A stretch of 64,000 nt of DNA from CAVSJO01 sp963728445. GTDB lineage: Bacteria; Gemmatimonadota; Gemmatimonadetes; Longimicrobiales; RSA9. The DNA lies in the NCBI GenBank assembly GCA_963728445.1, contig CAVSJO010000006.1, positions 248,001-312,000 of the forward strand, in the 5' to 3' direction. The notes beneath the pieces were generated by a model. The model had not been told where the DNA came from and searched no databases. It saw only the letters and a list, made by a program, of their open reading frames with translations. Positions 27,379 to 35,263 of the stretch are shown here, one piece after another. Made by a program: the position numbers and the translations under genes. Position 1 is the stretch's first letter; every line of letters begins with the position of its first letter.

Positions 27379-28100
27379 GACTGAACCGCGTGTGGCTGAA
27401 CCGCGCGAGTCCCTCCGTCGCGGCGACGGTAACCGTTCTCGCCGGCTGCGCCCTGCGTCTCGGCGGCCCCGGACCCCGTGCGCTCACGGTGCTGGCGCTG
27501 GACTCCCCGGCCCCCGCAGACTCCCTCGGGGCGGCGATACGGTACGCGCGGGCGGACCTCGCAATTCTGGCGGGCGTGCCAGTGACAGGGGGCCACGGAT
27601 CGCCTGGCGCGCTGGTAGGTCCGGCGCCCACCTCGGACACGGTCGCGACGGTAAAGGCGACGGACGGCGCCGCGTCCCGCGTCCTGCACGCCCACTACCG
27701 GCTCGATCACGGCCGCTCTCTCGACGCCATCCTCGTTCGGCTGGCGCCGGAATCCGGGGCGCGCCCCGCCGCGGCCGCCCTGCTCGCGTACGTCGGGCGG
27801 ACGGTCGCGTCGGGCTCGCCGGTGGTGCTCGCCGTGATGGGCGACGTCGCCGCCGCCGACTCCGTCGTGGGATTCCTCGACCCGGCCTTCGCCGGCACCC
27901 GGTCGTGCGGCGGCGCCGATCCCGCGAAGCAGCGAGCGGCTTCGGACGTGACCGGCCGATCGCGTGTCTCTGCTGCCGGACCGGCCCGTGGACGGGACGT
28001 GCTGCGTCTGCTCTACGGTCCGCCCGTTCGTGTCCGCTGCGAGTCGGCCTCGCCGCGAGGCACGAACGGCGTCGTCGCCCATCTCACGCTGTTCCCCTGA
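27375..28100 (+). CDS. Hypothetical lipoprotein between kinase and regulator
   Basis: 241 residues from GTG 27375, overlapping the kinase stop (GTGA). A lipobox-like VLAGC at about residues 21-25 after a hydrophobic stretch suggests a lipoprotein. The body is Ala/Asp-rich with alternating beta-strand-like and helical segments; a loose resemblance to the endonuclease/exonuclease/phosphatase fold is possible but no catalytic motif is secure. Its insertion between ntrY- and ntrX-like genes, with four-base spacing on both sides, suggests it acts in the same signalling system, perhaps as a periplasmic input protein. Confidence 0.6.
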   Translation: MRLNRVWLNRASPSVAATVTVLAGCALRLGGPGPRALTVLALDSPAPADSLGAAIRYARADLAILAGVPVTGGHGSPGALVGPAPTSDTVATVKATDGAASRVLHAHYRLDHGRSLDAILVRLAPESGARPAAAALLAYVGRTVASGSPVVLAVMGDVAAADSVVGFLDPAFAGTRSCGGADPAKQRAASDVTGRSRVSAAGPARGRDVLRLLYGPPVRVRCESASPRGTNGVVAHLTLFP

Positions 28101-28104
28101 TCCG

Positions 28105-29442
28105 ATGCCCAAGATCCTGATCGTCGACGACGAAGCGAACATCCGCCGTATGCTCGGCCGGCTGCTGGAGTCCGAAGGCTTCCAGGTCGAGACTGCGGCC
28201 GACGGCGCCGCAGCCCTGGACGCCCTCTCGGAGTCGGAGCCGGACGCGGTTCTCCTCGACCTGGTCATGCCCGGCATGAACGGCCTCGAGGTGCTGGGGC
28301 GAATCACCGAGCAGTCCCCCGACCTCCCGGTCGTCATGATGAGTGGACGGGCGACGCTGGCCGACGCGGTCAAGGCGACCCGCTCGGGCGCCTTCCACTT
28401 CATCGAGAAGCCGCTCCGCCCCGAGGTCGTGCTGCTCACTCTCGGCGGGGCGCTCGAGGTGCGGCGGGCGCGGCACCTGTCCCGGGCCCTGACCGAAGAG
28501 ATCGGCGGTGGAGAGCGGCTCGTCGGGTCGAGCGCCGCGATGGAGCAGACGAGGGAGCTGCTGCGAAGGGTGGCGCATACCGACGCCCGCGTCCTGCTGA
28601 TGGGAGAGAGCGGGACGGGCAAGGAGCTGGCGGCGGCGGCGCTGCACGCATGGTCAGGCCGCTCGGCGGGAGCCTTCGTGCGGGTGAACAGCGCGGCGAT
28701 CCCCCGGGAGCTCGTGGAGTCGGAGCTGTTCGGACACGAGCGCGGCGCGTTCACGGGCGCCACGGAGCGCCGCCTCGGCCGATTCGAGCTCGCACACGGC
28801 GGCACGCTCTTCCTCGACGAGGTGGCGGATCTGGGGCCCGAAGCCCAGGCCAAGCTGCTGCGCGCCATCGAGACGGGAGAGGTCGAGCGCGTCGGCGCGC
28901 AGTACTCCACGCGCGTGGACGTCCGGATCGTGGCGGCGACGAACCGGGATCTCGAGGCAGAGACGAAGGAAGGCCGCTTCCGGGAGGATCTGTTCTATCG
29001 GCTCAACGTGGTCCCGATCCGGATGCCGGCCCTGCGGGAGCGCCTGGAGGATCTCGACGAGCTCGTGGAGCACGTCTTCGGGCGACTCCAGCGTCGGAAC
29101 GGGCTGCTGCCTCCTCGCCTGAGCGGCTCCGCCCTGGGGAGGCTGCGGTCGCACGACTGGCCCGGCAACGTGCGGGAGCTCGTGAACACGTGTGAGCGCC
29201 TCGCGATCCTGTTCCCGGGCCGCTCCGTCGGTGAGACCGAGGTCGCGTCCGTGCTGCCTCGCAGGCAGGTGGAGCGGGAGAGGACCCGGGGTCTGGCCGA
29301 ACGCCTGGATGCGTTCGAGAAGGACGTGATCGAGGACGCCCTCGCCGCGGCGGCCGGGAACGTAGCCGAGGCGGCGAGGCGTCTGGAGACCGACCGGGGC
29401 AACCTGTACCGCCGCATGAAGCGGCTGGGGTTAGAGCGATGA
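28105..29442 (+). CDS. NtrC/NtrX-family sigma-54-dependent response regulator
   Basis: 445 residues from ATG 28105. A receiver domain (acidic pair Asp8-Asp9, phospho-Asp at about 52 in LLDLVMPG, Lys at about 102 in FIEKP) is followed by a sigma-54 AAA+ domain with Walker A GESGTGKE, the sigma-54 contact motif GAFTGA, Walker B GGTLFLDEVADL and the arginine-finger region (REDLFYRLNVVPI). The C-terminal Fis-type helix-turn-helix is NVAEAARRLETDRGNLYRRM. It activates RpoN-dependent promoters when phosphorylated by the kinase at 26137. Intact GAFTGA means true sigma-54 activation is expected, unlike some NtrX proteins. It overlaps the next gene by four bases. Confidence 0.93.
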   Translation: MPKILIVDDEANIRRMLGRLLESEGFQVETAADGAAALDALSESEPDAVLLDLVMPGMNGLEVLGRITEQSPDLPVVMMSGRATLADAVKATRSGAFHFIEKPLRPEVVLLTLGGALEVRRARHLSRALTEEIGGGERLVGSSAAMEQTRELLRRVAHTDARVLLMGESGTGKELAAAALHAWSGRSAGAFVRVNSAAIPRELVESELFGHERGAFTGATERRLGRFELAHGGTLFLDEVADLGPEAQAKLLRAIETGEVERVGAQYSTRVDVRIVAATNRDLEAETKEGRFREDLFYRLNVVPIRMPALRERLEDLDELVEHVFGRLQRRNGLLPPRLSGSALGRLRSHDWPGNVRELVNTCERLAILFPGRSVGETEVASVLPRRQVERERTRGLAERLDAFEKDVIEDALAAAAGNVAEAARRLETDRGNLYRRMKRLGLER

Positions 29443-31160
29443 TGGGAGCAGGGACGCAGCGGGATCGGCGGATCATGGTGACCTGCGCCTTCGCGTGGCT
29501 CATTGCCGCAGCGCCGGTGACAGGCCTGGCGGGCCAGGAGCCCGGGGCTCCGCAGCCGGAATTGCCGCGGGACGTGGCGGAGGGCCTCGTCGCCTTCTAC
29601 AACGCGTCGACGACGACGCGGGTCGAAGGGGACGCCCGTGTAGCGCGGGGTGCCGAGCTCGGCGGCGACCTGGCCGTGCTGGGCGGAAACCTCGAGCTTT
29701 CCGGGCACGTGCTCGGCAGCGTGGCGGTGCTGAACGGGTCCCTGCGGATGCGACCCGGGTCGGAGGTGGACGGGAGCGTCACCGTGGTCGGCGGCACCCT
29801 CGCGGGCCTCGATTCGGCGCGGGTGGGCGGACCCGTGGCGACATTCGCCGTGCCGCTCCGTTACCGCAGAGAGGAAGGCCGCCTCGTCTACATGCCGCCG
29901 CGGGCTGAACAGGAGCTCGCGGCGGGGCGGGAGTTCGCCTTCGGCCGCACGGACTTCGTGCTGGCCGTGCACCGTGGCTACAACCGAGTGGAGGGGCTCC
30001 CCGTGGAGCTGGGGCCGCGCCTGCGCCTGGGCCACGCCAACCCGACGGTGCTGAGCGGCCGTGCGATCTGGAGGACGGAGGGAGGTCCGACGCTCGACCC
30101 CTCCCGCATGGGATACACGGTTCGGGTCGACCAGGCCATGGGTGCGAACGATTTCGCCAGGGCGTGGGTCCGGGCCCGGTCCGACATCGTACCCATCGAG
30201 GACCGCGGTCTGACGAACCGGGAGAACTCGCTGGCAACCTTCATCTTCCACCGGGACTATCGGGACGAGTACCGGCGGGAGGGCTGGTCCGCCGGCCTCG
30301 ACTTCTCACCGCCGGGCTGGGCCTCCACCTTCTCGCTCGAGTACAGGGACGAGCGGGACTCACGCGTGACGCCCACGGACGTGCTCAGCTTCTTCGACAA
30401 CGACGAGCCGTGGCGGCCGGAGCCGATCGTCGCCGAGGGCCGGCTGCGGAGCGCAGTCGCGCACTACGCTCTCGACACGCGCAACGAGCCCGAGTCGCCG
30501 AGCTCCGGGTGGTGGGTTTCGGCCGAGGTCGAGCGGGGGCTGGGCGGCTCCGCGATTCTGCCCCTGAACCCGGACGGCGGACCGCCCGACGAGCTGGCTG
30601 TCTCCCTCGCGAATACGCGCTTCCTCGCAGGGATGCTCGACCTTCGGCGCTACGCCCGGCTCGGCCCCGAGTCCCGGCTGTCGACACGCATCTTCGCGAC
30701 AGGTCCGCTCGATAACGCTCCGCTGCCGCCGCAGCGCCAACACGTCCTCGGCGGCGAAGGAACGCTGCCGGGCTACGGGCTGCTGGAATTCGACTGCGCC
30801 GCGCGGAGTGCTACTTCCGAGCTCAGCGGCGACTCCGTCTTTCCGTACTACGGGTGCGACCGCGCGCTCCTGGTCCAGCTGGAATACGAGTCGCACCTGC
30901 CCGTCGGTCGCTGGGTGCAGGGGCTGTTCGGCCCCACCGTCGATCTCTCGCAGGCCGCCGCGTGGGTGGTCTTTTTCGACGCGGGCCGAGCATGGAACGA
31001 TGCGGACAGCCGCTTCGGACGCGGGGGCGGACTGGGCGACTTCGCGGCGGATGGAGGACTCGGGCTACGATTCGGCCGGCTCGGCCTCTACCTGGCCGTG
31101 CCGCTCACCGGCGCCGAGCGAACGCCGAATTTCTTCGTGCGCATCGATCCCCGCTTCTGA
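29439..31160 (+). CDS. Outer membrane beta-barrel protein with N-terminal bactofilin-like beta-helix
   Basis: 573 residues; ATG 29439 overlaps the regulator stop (ATGA). A signal peptide (cut near GLAGQE) is followed by a repeating beta-helix at about 65-130: ARVARGAELGGDLAVLGG, SGHVLGSVAVLNG, VDGSVTVVGG, as seen in bactofilin or polymer-forming domains. The rest is a D15/Omp85-type barrel (HVLGGEGTLPGY and FDAGRAW are reminiscent of the surface-antigen domain) ending in a C-terminal Phe. The combination of a bactofilin-like passenger and an outer membrane barrel is unusual; it may anchor a filamentous layer at the outer membrane. Cotranscription with an NtrYX system suggests envelope-stress or nitrogen control. 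Confidence 0.7.
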   Translation: MMGAGTQRDRRIMVTCAFAWLIAAAPVTGLAGQEPGAPQPELPRDVAEGLVAFYNASTTTRVEGDARVARGAELGGDLAVLGGNLELSGHVLGSVAVLNGSLRMRPGSEVDGSVTVVGGTLAGLDSARVGGPVATFAVPLRYRREEGRLVYMPPRAEQELAAGREFAFGRTDFVLAVHRGYNRVEGLPVELGPRLRLGHANPTVLSGRAIWRTEGGPTLDPSRMGYTVRVDQAMGANDFARAWVRARSDIVPIEDRGLTNRENSLATFIFHRDYRDEYRREGWSAGLDFSPPGWASTFSLEYRDERDSRVTPTDVLSFFDNDEPWRPEPIVAEGRLRSAVAHYALDTRNEPESPSSGWWVSAEVERGLGGSAILPLNPDGGPPDELAVSLANTRFLAGMLDLRRYARLGPESRLSTRIFATGPLDNAPLPPQRQHVLGGEGTLPGYGLLEFDCAARSATSELSGDSVFPYYGCDRALLVQLEYESHLPVGRWVQGLFGPTVDLSQAAAWVVFFDAGRAWNDADSRFGRGGGLGDFAADGGLGLRFGRLGLYLAVPLTGAERTPNFFVRIDPRF

Positions 31161-31169
31161 GCGTCTCCG

Positions 31170-31820
31170 GTGCTCGCGGGTCTCCTCGCTCTCTCGCTCC
31201 TCGGCGCAACCGGGTCCGGCCCGCCGGTCGGTCCTCGTTCCGACTCGCCGTTCCAGCAGCTGCCGCCGCTCAGCGTCTCGCCCGTCGAGGACGAAGGCGA
31301 GCGGCCGGCGGTGCGGGTCGGACCCGTGCTGCTCGACGAGGCCCTCGAGGACGCCGTCCGGTCCGGTCTGCCTCTTCGCCTGCGATTTCGGGTGGAGCTG
31401 TGGAAGGACCGGTTCATCGACGCACTGGTCGAGGATCGGGAGTGGATCGCCGTCGTCGCGTACGATCCGCTGGCGCAGCGCTTTCTGGTGCGGGCAGAGG
31501 GTCACGACGAGGGCGGCGTACGGAGCTTCTCCGATTACACGCAGGCGGCGGAGGCCGCGCAGGGGCTCTACAGGCCGGCGATCGTGCCGAAGGGCGACGG
31601 CCGCTACTACTATCGCGCGTCACTGCGCGTCGAAACGCTTTCGCTCTCCGACCTCGAGGAGCTGGAGAACTGGCTGCGGGGAGATCTCGGCGCCGCGGTC
31701 GGCGGGCGCGAGTCGGTGCCCGACGCTCTCGAGGAAGGGATGAGACGGGCGCTCATCCGACTCATGGGCCTGCCCGCGCGGATCTATGAGGCGCGCAGTC
31801 GTCTGTTCCGACTCCGCTGA
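31170..31820 (+). CDS. DUF4390-like secreted protein
   Basis: 216 residues from GTG 31170. An N-terminal hydrophobic stretch (LAGLLALSLLGATGSG) acts as a short signal. The core (LLDEALEDAVRSGLPLRLRF, VELWKDRFID, VVAYDPLAQRFLVR, YYYRASLRVETLSLSDLEEL) matches the layout of DUF4390 proteins. In betaproteobacteria those are encoded next to NtrYX-type kinases, the same context seen here. The biochemical role of DUF4390 is unknown. It follows the barrel gene after nine bases. Confidence 0.7.
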   Translation: MLAGLLALSLLGATGSGPPVGPRSDSPFQQLPPLSVSPVEDEGERPAVRVGPVLLDEALEDAVRSGLPLRLRFRVELWKDRFIDALVEDREWIAVVAYDPLAQRFLVRAEGHDEGGVRSFSDYTQAAEAAQGLYRPAIVPKGDGRYYYRASLRVETLSLSDLEELENWLRGDLGAAVGGRESVPDALEEGMRRALIRLMGLPARIYEARSRLFRLR

Positions 31821-31904
31821 GCTCCCCGCCTGGCCCCCGGGTTGCATCCGGTGCGGGACACGGAGCACATTCAGGCGAGACGTGGGCGGAAGACGGGAGG
31901 ACTC

Positions 31905-32342
31905 GTGACGGTTCGATGCCTGATCTGCGAGGCGCCGATCGCCGAGGGCGCGCGGGTAGTGCGCTTCGGCGGGGACGGGGTCGTGGCCGAAGCGTGCCCG
32001 TCCGATGCCGGCCGCTCGACCACCGGCACTCGCTTCATCTGCGAGCGCCACGAGCAGGCGCTCTCGGAGCTGCGGTCCTCCGCCGAATCCGCCGCCGCGG
32101 AGACAGCCGCCCGAGATCTCCGTGCCGAGCTCTACCAGGAGCTCGATCTGCTGGCGTTTGCCCTCGAGATGGAGGCCAGCGAGGCCGCCGCCTCCGAGAG
32201 AGACGACGAGGCGGAGCGGGCGCAGCTCACACGTCTCGGAATCCGACTCGCGCAGCGGCTCGTGAGCGGAGTCTTCGCGCCGGAGGTGAATCCCCGCCTG
32301 TCCCGGTGGCGCAGCGAGTACGAGTCCCGATTCCCCTCCTGA
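31905..32342 (+). CDS. Hypothetical small protein with an N-terminal Cys pair and helical body
   Basis: 145 residues from GTG 31905, chosen for GGGAGGA just upstream. The N-terminus contains CLICEAPI (CxxC) and later Cys at about 34 and 46 (EACPSD, FICERH), a possible zinc-binding set. The rest is an acidic amphipathic helical region rich in Ala and Glu (SAAAETAARDLRAELYQELD), suggestive of a coiled coil. No family recognised. It lies in the same run as the preceding genes. Confidence 0.6.
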   Translation: MTVRCLICEAPIAEGARVVRFGGDGVVAEACPSDAGRSTTGTRFICERHEQALSELRSSAESAAAETAARDLRAELYQELDLLAFALEMEASEAAASERDDEAERAQLTRLGIRLAQRLVSGVFAPEVNPRLSRWRSEYESRFPS

Positions 32343-32355
32343 GAACGGCCTTCCC

Positions 32356-34113
32356 ATGCCCGTCACGTTCTCCTTCTCGCCCCGGCCCAATCGGGCCGGC
32401 GAAATCCGCTGGAGCGAGTGGGGCCCGGAACCCTTCCGCCTCGCCGCCGAGGAGGACCGGCCGGTCATGCTCCAGCTGACCGCCGCCTGGTGCCACTGGT
32501 GCCACGTCATGGACGAGACGACGCTCTCCCATCCGGACATCATCGACCTCGTCAACGGGCGCTTCGTCCCGATCCGGGTCGACGCCGACCGACTGCCGCA
32601 CGTGCGTGACCGCTACATCGCGGGCGGATGGCCGACCACCGCGTTCCTCACCCCGGAAGGGGAGGTGCTGTGGTCGGGGACGTCGCTCGAGCGAGGCGAG
32701 TTCATGCGGGTCGCGGAGGGCGTTCTCGTCGGCTGGAGCGACCGCCGGGAGGATCTCCTGGACGAGGTGTCCCGACGCCGCATGGCCATGGAGACGACCG
32801 GCCGCCGCAGGAGCGGTTCTGCCCTGGTCAGGCGGGAAGCGGCCGACAGCGTGATGGCCGTCCTGCAGGACTCGGTGGATCCGCGCAACGGCGGGTTCGG
32901 CGAACCTCCGCGCTTCCCCGCGCCCGACGCCGTGGAGCTGCTCCTCGTCCAGGGCGTCGCCCAGGAAAATCCCGACTGGGTGGGGGCGGCGGAGGTCACG
33001 CTCGACGGCATGCTCGCCGGCGAGATGTACGACCACGTGGACGGCGGCTTCCACCGCTACGCACTGGAAGCGGACTGGACGGACCCGCAGTACGAGAAGC
33101 TTCTCCACGTGAACGCCGGTCTGGCGCGCGTCTATGCCCTCGCGGGTGTGCTTCGCGACCGTGCGGACTGGCGGGACGTTGCGAGTCGGACCGTGGCCTG
33201 GGTCGACGGAACCCTGGGGCGCGAGGACGGACTCTGGAACGCCAGCCAGAACTCGGACGAAGAGTACTACGGCCTCGACGGGGCGGCCCGGGCAGACCGG
33301 AGCCCGCCTCGCGTCGATCCGACCGTGTACACGGATGCGAACGCCGCCTGGATACGGTCGCTTGCGGACGCCGGCGGCAGGATGGGCCGACCCGAGTGGA
33401 TCGACCGCTCCGCGGCCGGGCTGACCGCTCTCGTGGAATCGTCGCGGACCGACGACGGGTCTCCGCTGCACGTGGCAGGCGACGGCGCGGACCCGAACCC
33501 GGCGGGTCTCCTCACCGATTGTGTCGAGCTGGCTCGAGCCTGCACCGCCGTGGCACAGGCATCGGGGGAGGAGCGGTGGCTCGAGCGCGCCGAGACCATC
33601 GCCGCCGGCCTGCGCCGCCAGCTCCGGGACGATGACGGGACCTTCCGGGACGCGCCCGAGGCAGCACCTACCCTGGGAGCGCTGCGCTACCCCGAGCGCC
33701 CCTTCGACCTGAACGCGGACGCCGCGCGGCTCTTCCTCGACCTGGCGCTGGCCCGGGACGATCGGACCCCCAGAGCCGTCACCGAGCGGATTCTCGCGGT
33801 TCTCTCCTCGAGCGCGGCGAGGCACGGCGCCGCGGCTGCCGGATTCGCGATGGCCGTGGAAGCCTTCTTCGAGCCTCCGCTCCAGATCGTCGTGGTCGGC
33901 GAGCCCGAACCCGCGCGCGCCCTCCGGCACGCCGCCCTGGCGCTCCCGCTGCCCGATCGCCGTGTGTGGCCGCTGCCGTCGGGGGGGAGCCTCGGTGGAC
34001 GCCGCTTCCCGGCGGAGCCCGCACCGGCGGCTTACGTGTGCGGGCGGCGGGGATGCTCCTCGCCCGTAACGGACGTCGAGGAGCTCGCAGCAGCCGTCGA
34101 ATCCGTGCGCTGA
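32356..34113 (+). CDS. Thioredoxin-domain protein of the YyaL/DUF255 (SPATA20-like) family
   Basis: 585 residues. The N-terminal DUF255 thioredoxin-like domain carries LTAAWCHWCHVMDETT (CHWC active site) and the cis-Pro loop GGWPTTAFLTPEGEVLWSG. It is followed by a long helical (alpha/alpha) barrel region (e.g. VDGGFHRYALEADWTDPQYEK). Family members are about 600-700 residues, so this is a slightly short but complete copy. The cellular role is not settled; a redox or sugar-modifying role has been suggested from the two folds. The gene starts 13 bases after the previous one and ends four bases before luxE. Confidence 0.9.
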   Translation: MPVTFSFSPRPNRAGEIRWSEWGPEPFRLAAEEDRPVMLQLTAAWCHWCHVMDETTLSHPDIIDLVNGRFVPIRVDADRLPHVRDRYIAGGWPTTAFLTPEGEVLWSGTSLERGEFMRVAEGVLVGWSDRREDLLDEVSRRRMAMETTGRRRSGSALVRREAADSVMAVLQDSVDPRNGGFGEPPRFPAPDAVELLLVQGVAQENPDWVGAAEVTLDGMLAGEMYDHVDGGFHRYALEADWTDPQYEKLLHVNAGLARVYALAGVLRDRADWRDVASRTVAWVDGTLGREDGLWNASQNSDEEYYGLDGAARADRSPPRVDPTVYTDANAAWIRSLADAGGRMGRPEWIDRSAAGLTALVESSRTDDGSPLHVAGDGADPNPAGLLTDCVELARACTAVAQASGEERWLERAETIAAGLRRQLRDDDGTFRDAPEAAPTLGALRYPERPFDLNADAARLFLDLALARDDRTPRAVTERILAVLSSSAARHGAAAAGFAMAVEAFFEPPLQIVVVGEPEPARALRHAALALPLPDRRVWPLPSGGSLGGRRFPAEPAPAAYVCGRRGCSSPVTDVEELAAAVESVR

Positions 34114-34117
34114 ACCC

Positions 34118-35263
34118 GTGAGTGACGAGCACGAGGAGCTTCGCTCCGAGCTGCTCCGCCTGTTCGCGGACGGGGCGGACGCTCCTCTGGACGACGAGCC
34201 GTTCGGGGAGCTCGCGTTGCGCGTCTTCGCGCACCAGTTCGAGCACAACGAGGCCTACCGGGCGTACTGCGAGCGACGTGGCGCGCGGCCTGATTCCGTG
34301 ACCTCATGGCGCGGCGTACCGGCGGTTCCTACGGCCGCCTTCAAGGAGGTCGACCTGGTGGCCGGGCCGGCCGGCGGCGGCGAGCGCCTGTTCCGGACCA
34401 GCGGGACCACCCGGGGCCGCGAGCGCCGGGGACGCCACATCGTTCTCGATCCGTCCCTCTACGACGCCTCCCTCGAGGCGGGCTTCAGGACGTTCGTCCT
34501 TCCCGACGGTGCCTCCCTCCCCATCCTGTCGCTGGTCCCGTCGCCCGACGAGCTGAGGGATTCGTCCCTTTCATACATGGCAGGGCGGCTCATGACCTCG
34601 CTGTCGGGATCGGAAGGCGACTGGTTCGCGAGCGCCGGCGAGGGTCTCGACACGGAACGGCTTACCCGTTTCGCGAGGGAGGCTGCAGAACGCGGCGGCC
34701 CGGTGCTCCTCTTCGGGACCTCTCTCGCCTTCCTCCACTGGCTCGAGGCCCTCCGCGAGACGGGCGACGCCCTGCGCCTTCCGACCGGCTCCCGGCTGAT
34801 GGATACGGGTGGCTACAAGGGAAGCCGGCGGCGGGTCGGAGAGGGCGAGCTGCGCCGGCTCTACGGCCAGTGGCTGGGACTGCCAGCCGACCATTGCGTC
34901 AACGAATACGGAATGACCGAGCTGCTCTCCCAGTGCTACGACACGGTGCTCAGGGACCGCCACGCCGGCGATCTGCCGGGGGACGGGCTGGGGCACGGCG
35001 AGCGCCGGAAGGCAGGGCCGCCGTGGCTTCGGTCGTGCGTCGTCGATCCCGAGACGCTCGAGCCCGTCGCGGCGGGCACCACGGGCATCCTCACCCATTT
35101 CGACCTCGCGAACCTCGATTCCGTATCGGCCTTACTCACCGAGGACATGGCCCACGCGGTCCCCGGCGGATTCGTCCTGGAGGGGCGGGCCACGGATGCG
35201 CCGCCCCGGGGCTGCTCCATCGCCATGGATCTGCTGATAGAGTCCGTTCGGACGCGCCCGTGA
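34118..35263 (+). CDS. luxE: LuxE-like acyl-protein synthetase (ATP-dependent fatty acid activation)
   Basis: 381 residues from GTG 34118. The sequence follows the LuxE family: VFAHQFEHNEAYRAYCERRG, VPAVPTAAFKEVDL, the ATP-binding stretch FRTSGTTRGRERRG (SGTTG-like), and the catalytic region VNEYGMTELLSQCYD with a conserved Cys. LuxE activates a fatty acid as acyl-AMP and passes it to a cysteine for reduction by LuxC. Its stop overlaps the luxC start by four bases. There is no luxA, luxB or luxD in the window, so the product is not for a luciferase encoded here. Confidence 0.85.
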   Translation: MSDEHEELRSELLRLFADGADAPLDDEPFGELALRVFAHQFEHNEAYRAYCERRGARPDSVTSWRGVPAVPTAAFKEVDLVAGPAGGGERLFRTSGTTRGRERRGRHIVLDPSLYDASLEAGFRTFVLPDGASLPILSLVPSPDELRDSSLSYMAGRLMTSLSGSEGDWFASAGEGLDTERLTRFAREAAERGGPVLLFGTSLAFLHWLEALRETGDALRLPTGSRLMDTGGYKGSRRRVGEGELRRLYGQWLGLPADHCVNEYGMTELLSQCYDTVLRDRHAGDLPGDGLGHGERRKAGPPWLRSCVVDPETLEPVAAGTTGILTHFDLANLDSVSALLTEDMAHAVPGGFVLEGRATDAPPRGCSIAMDLLIESVRTRP

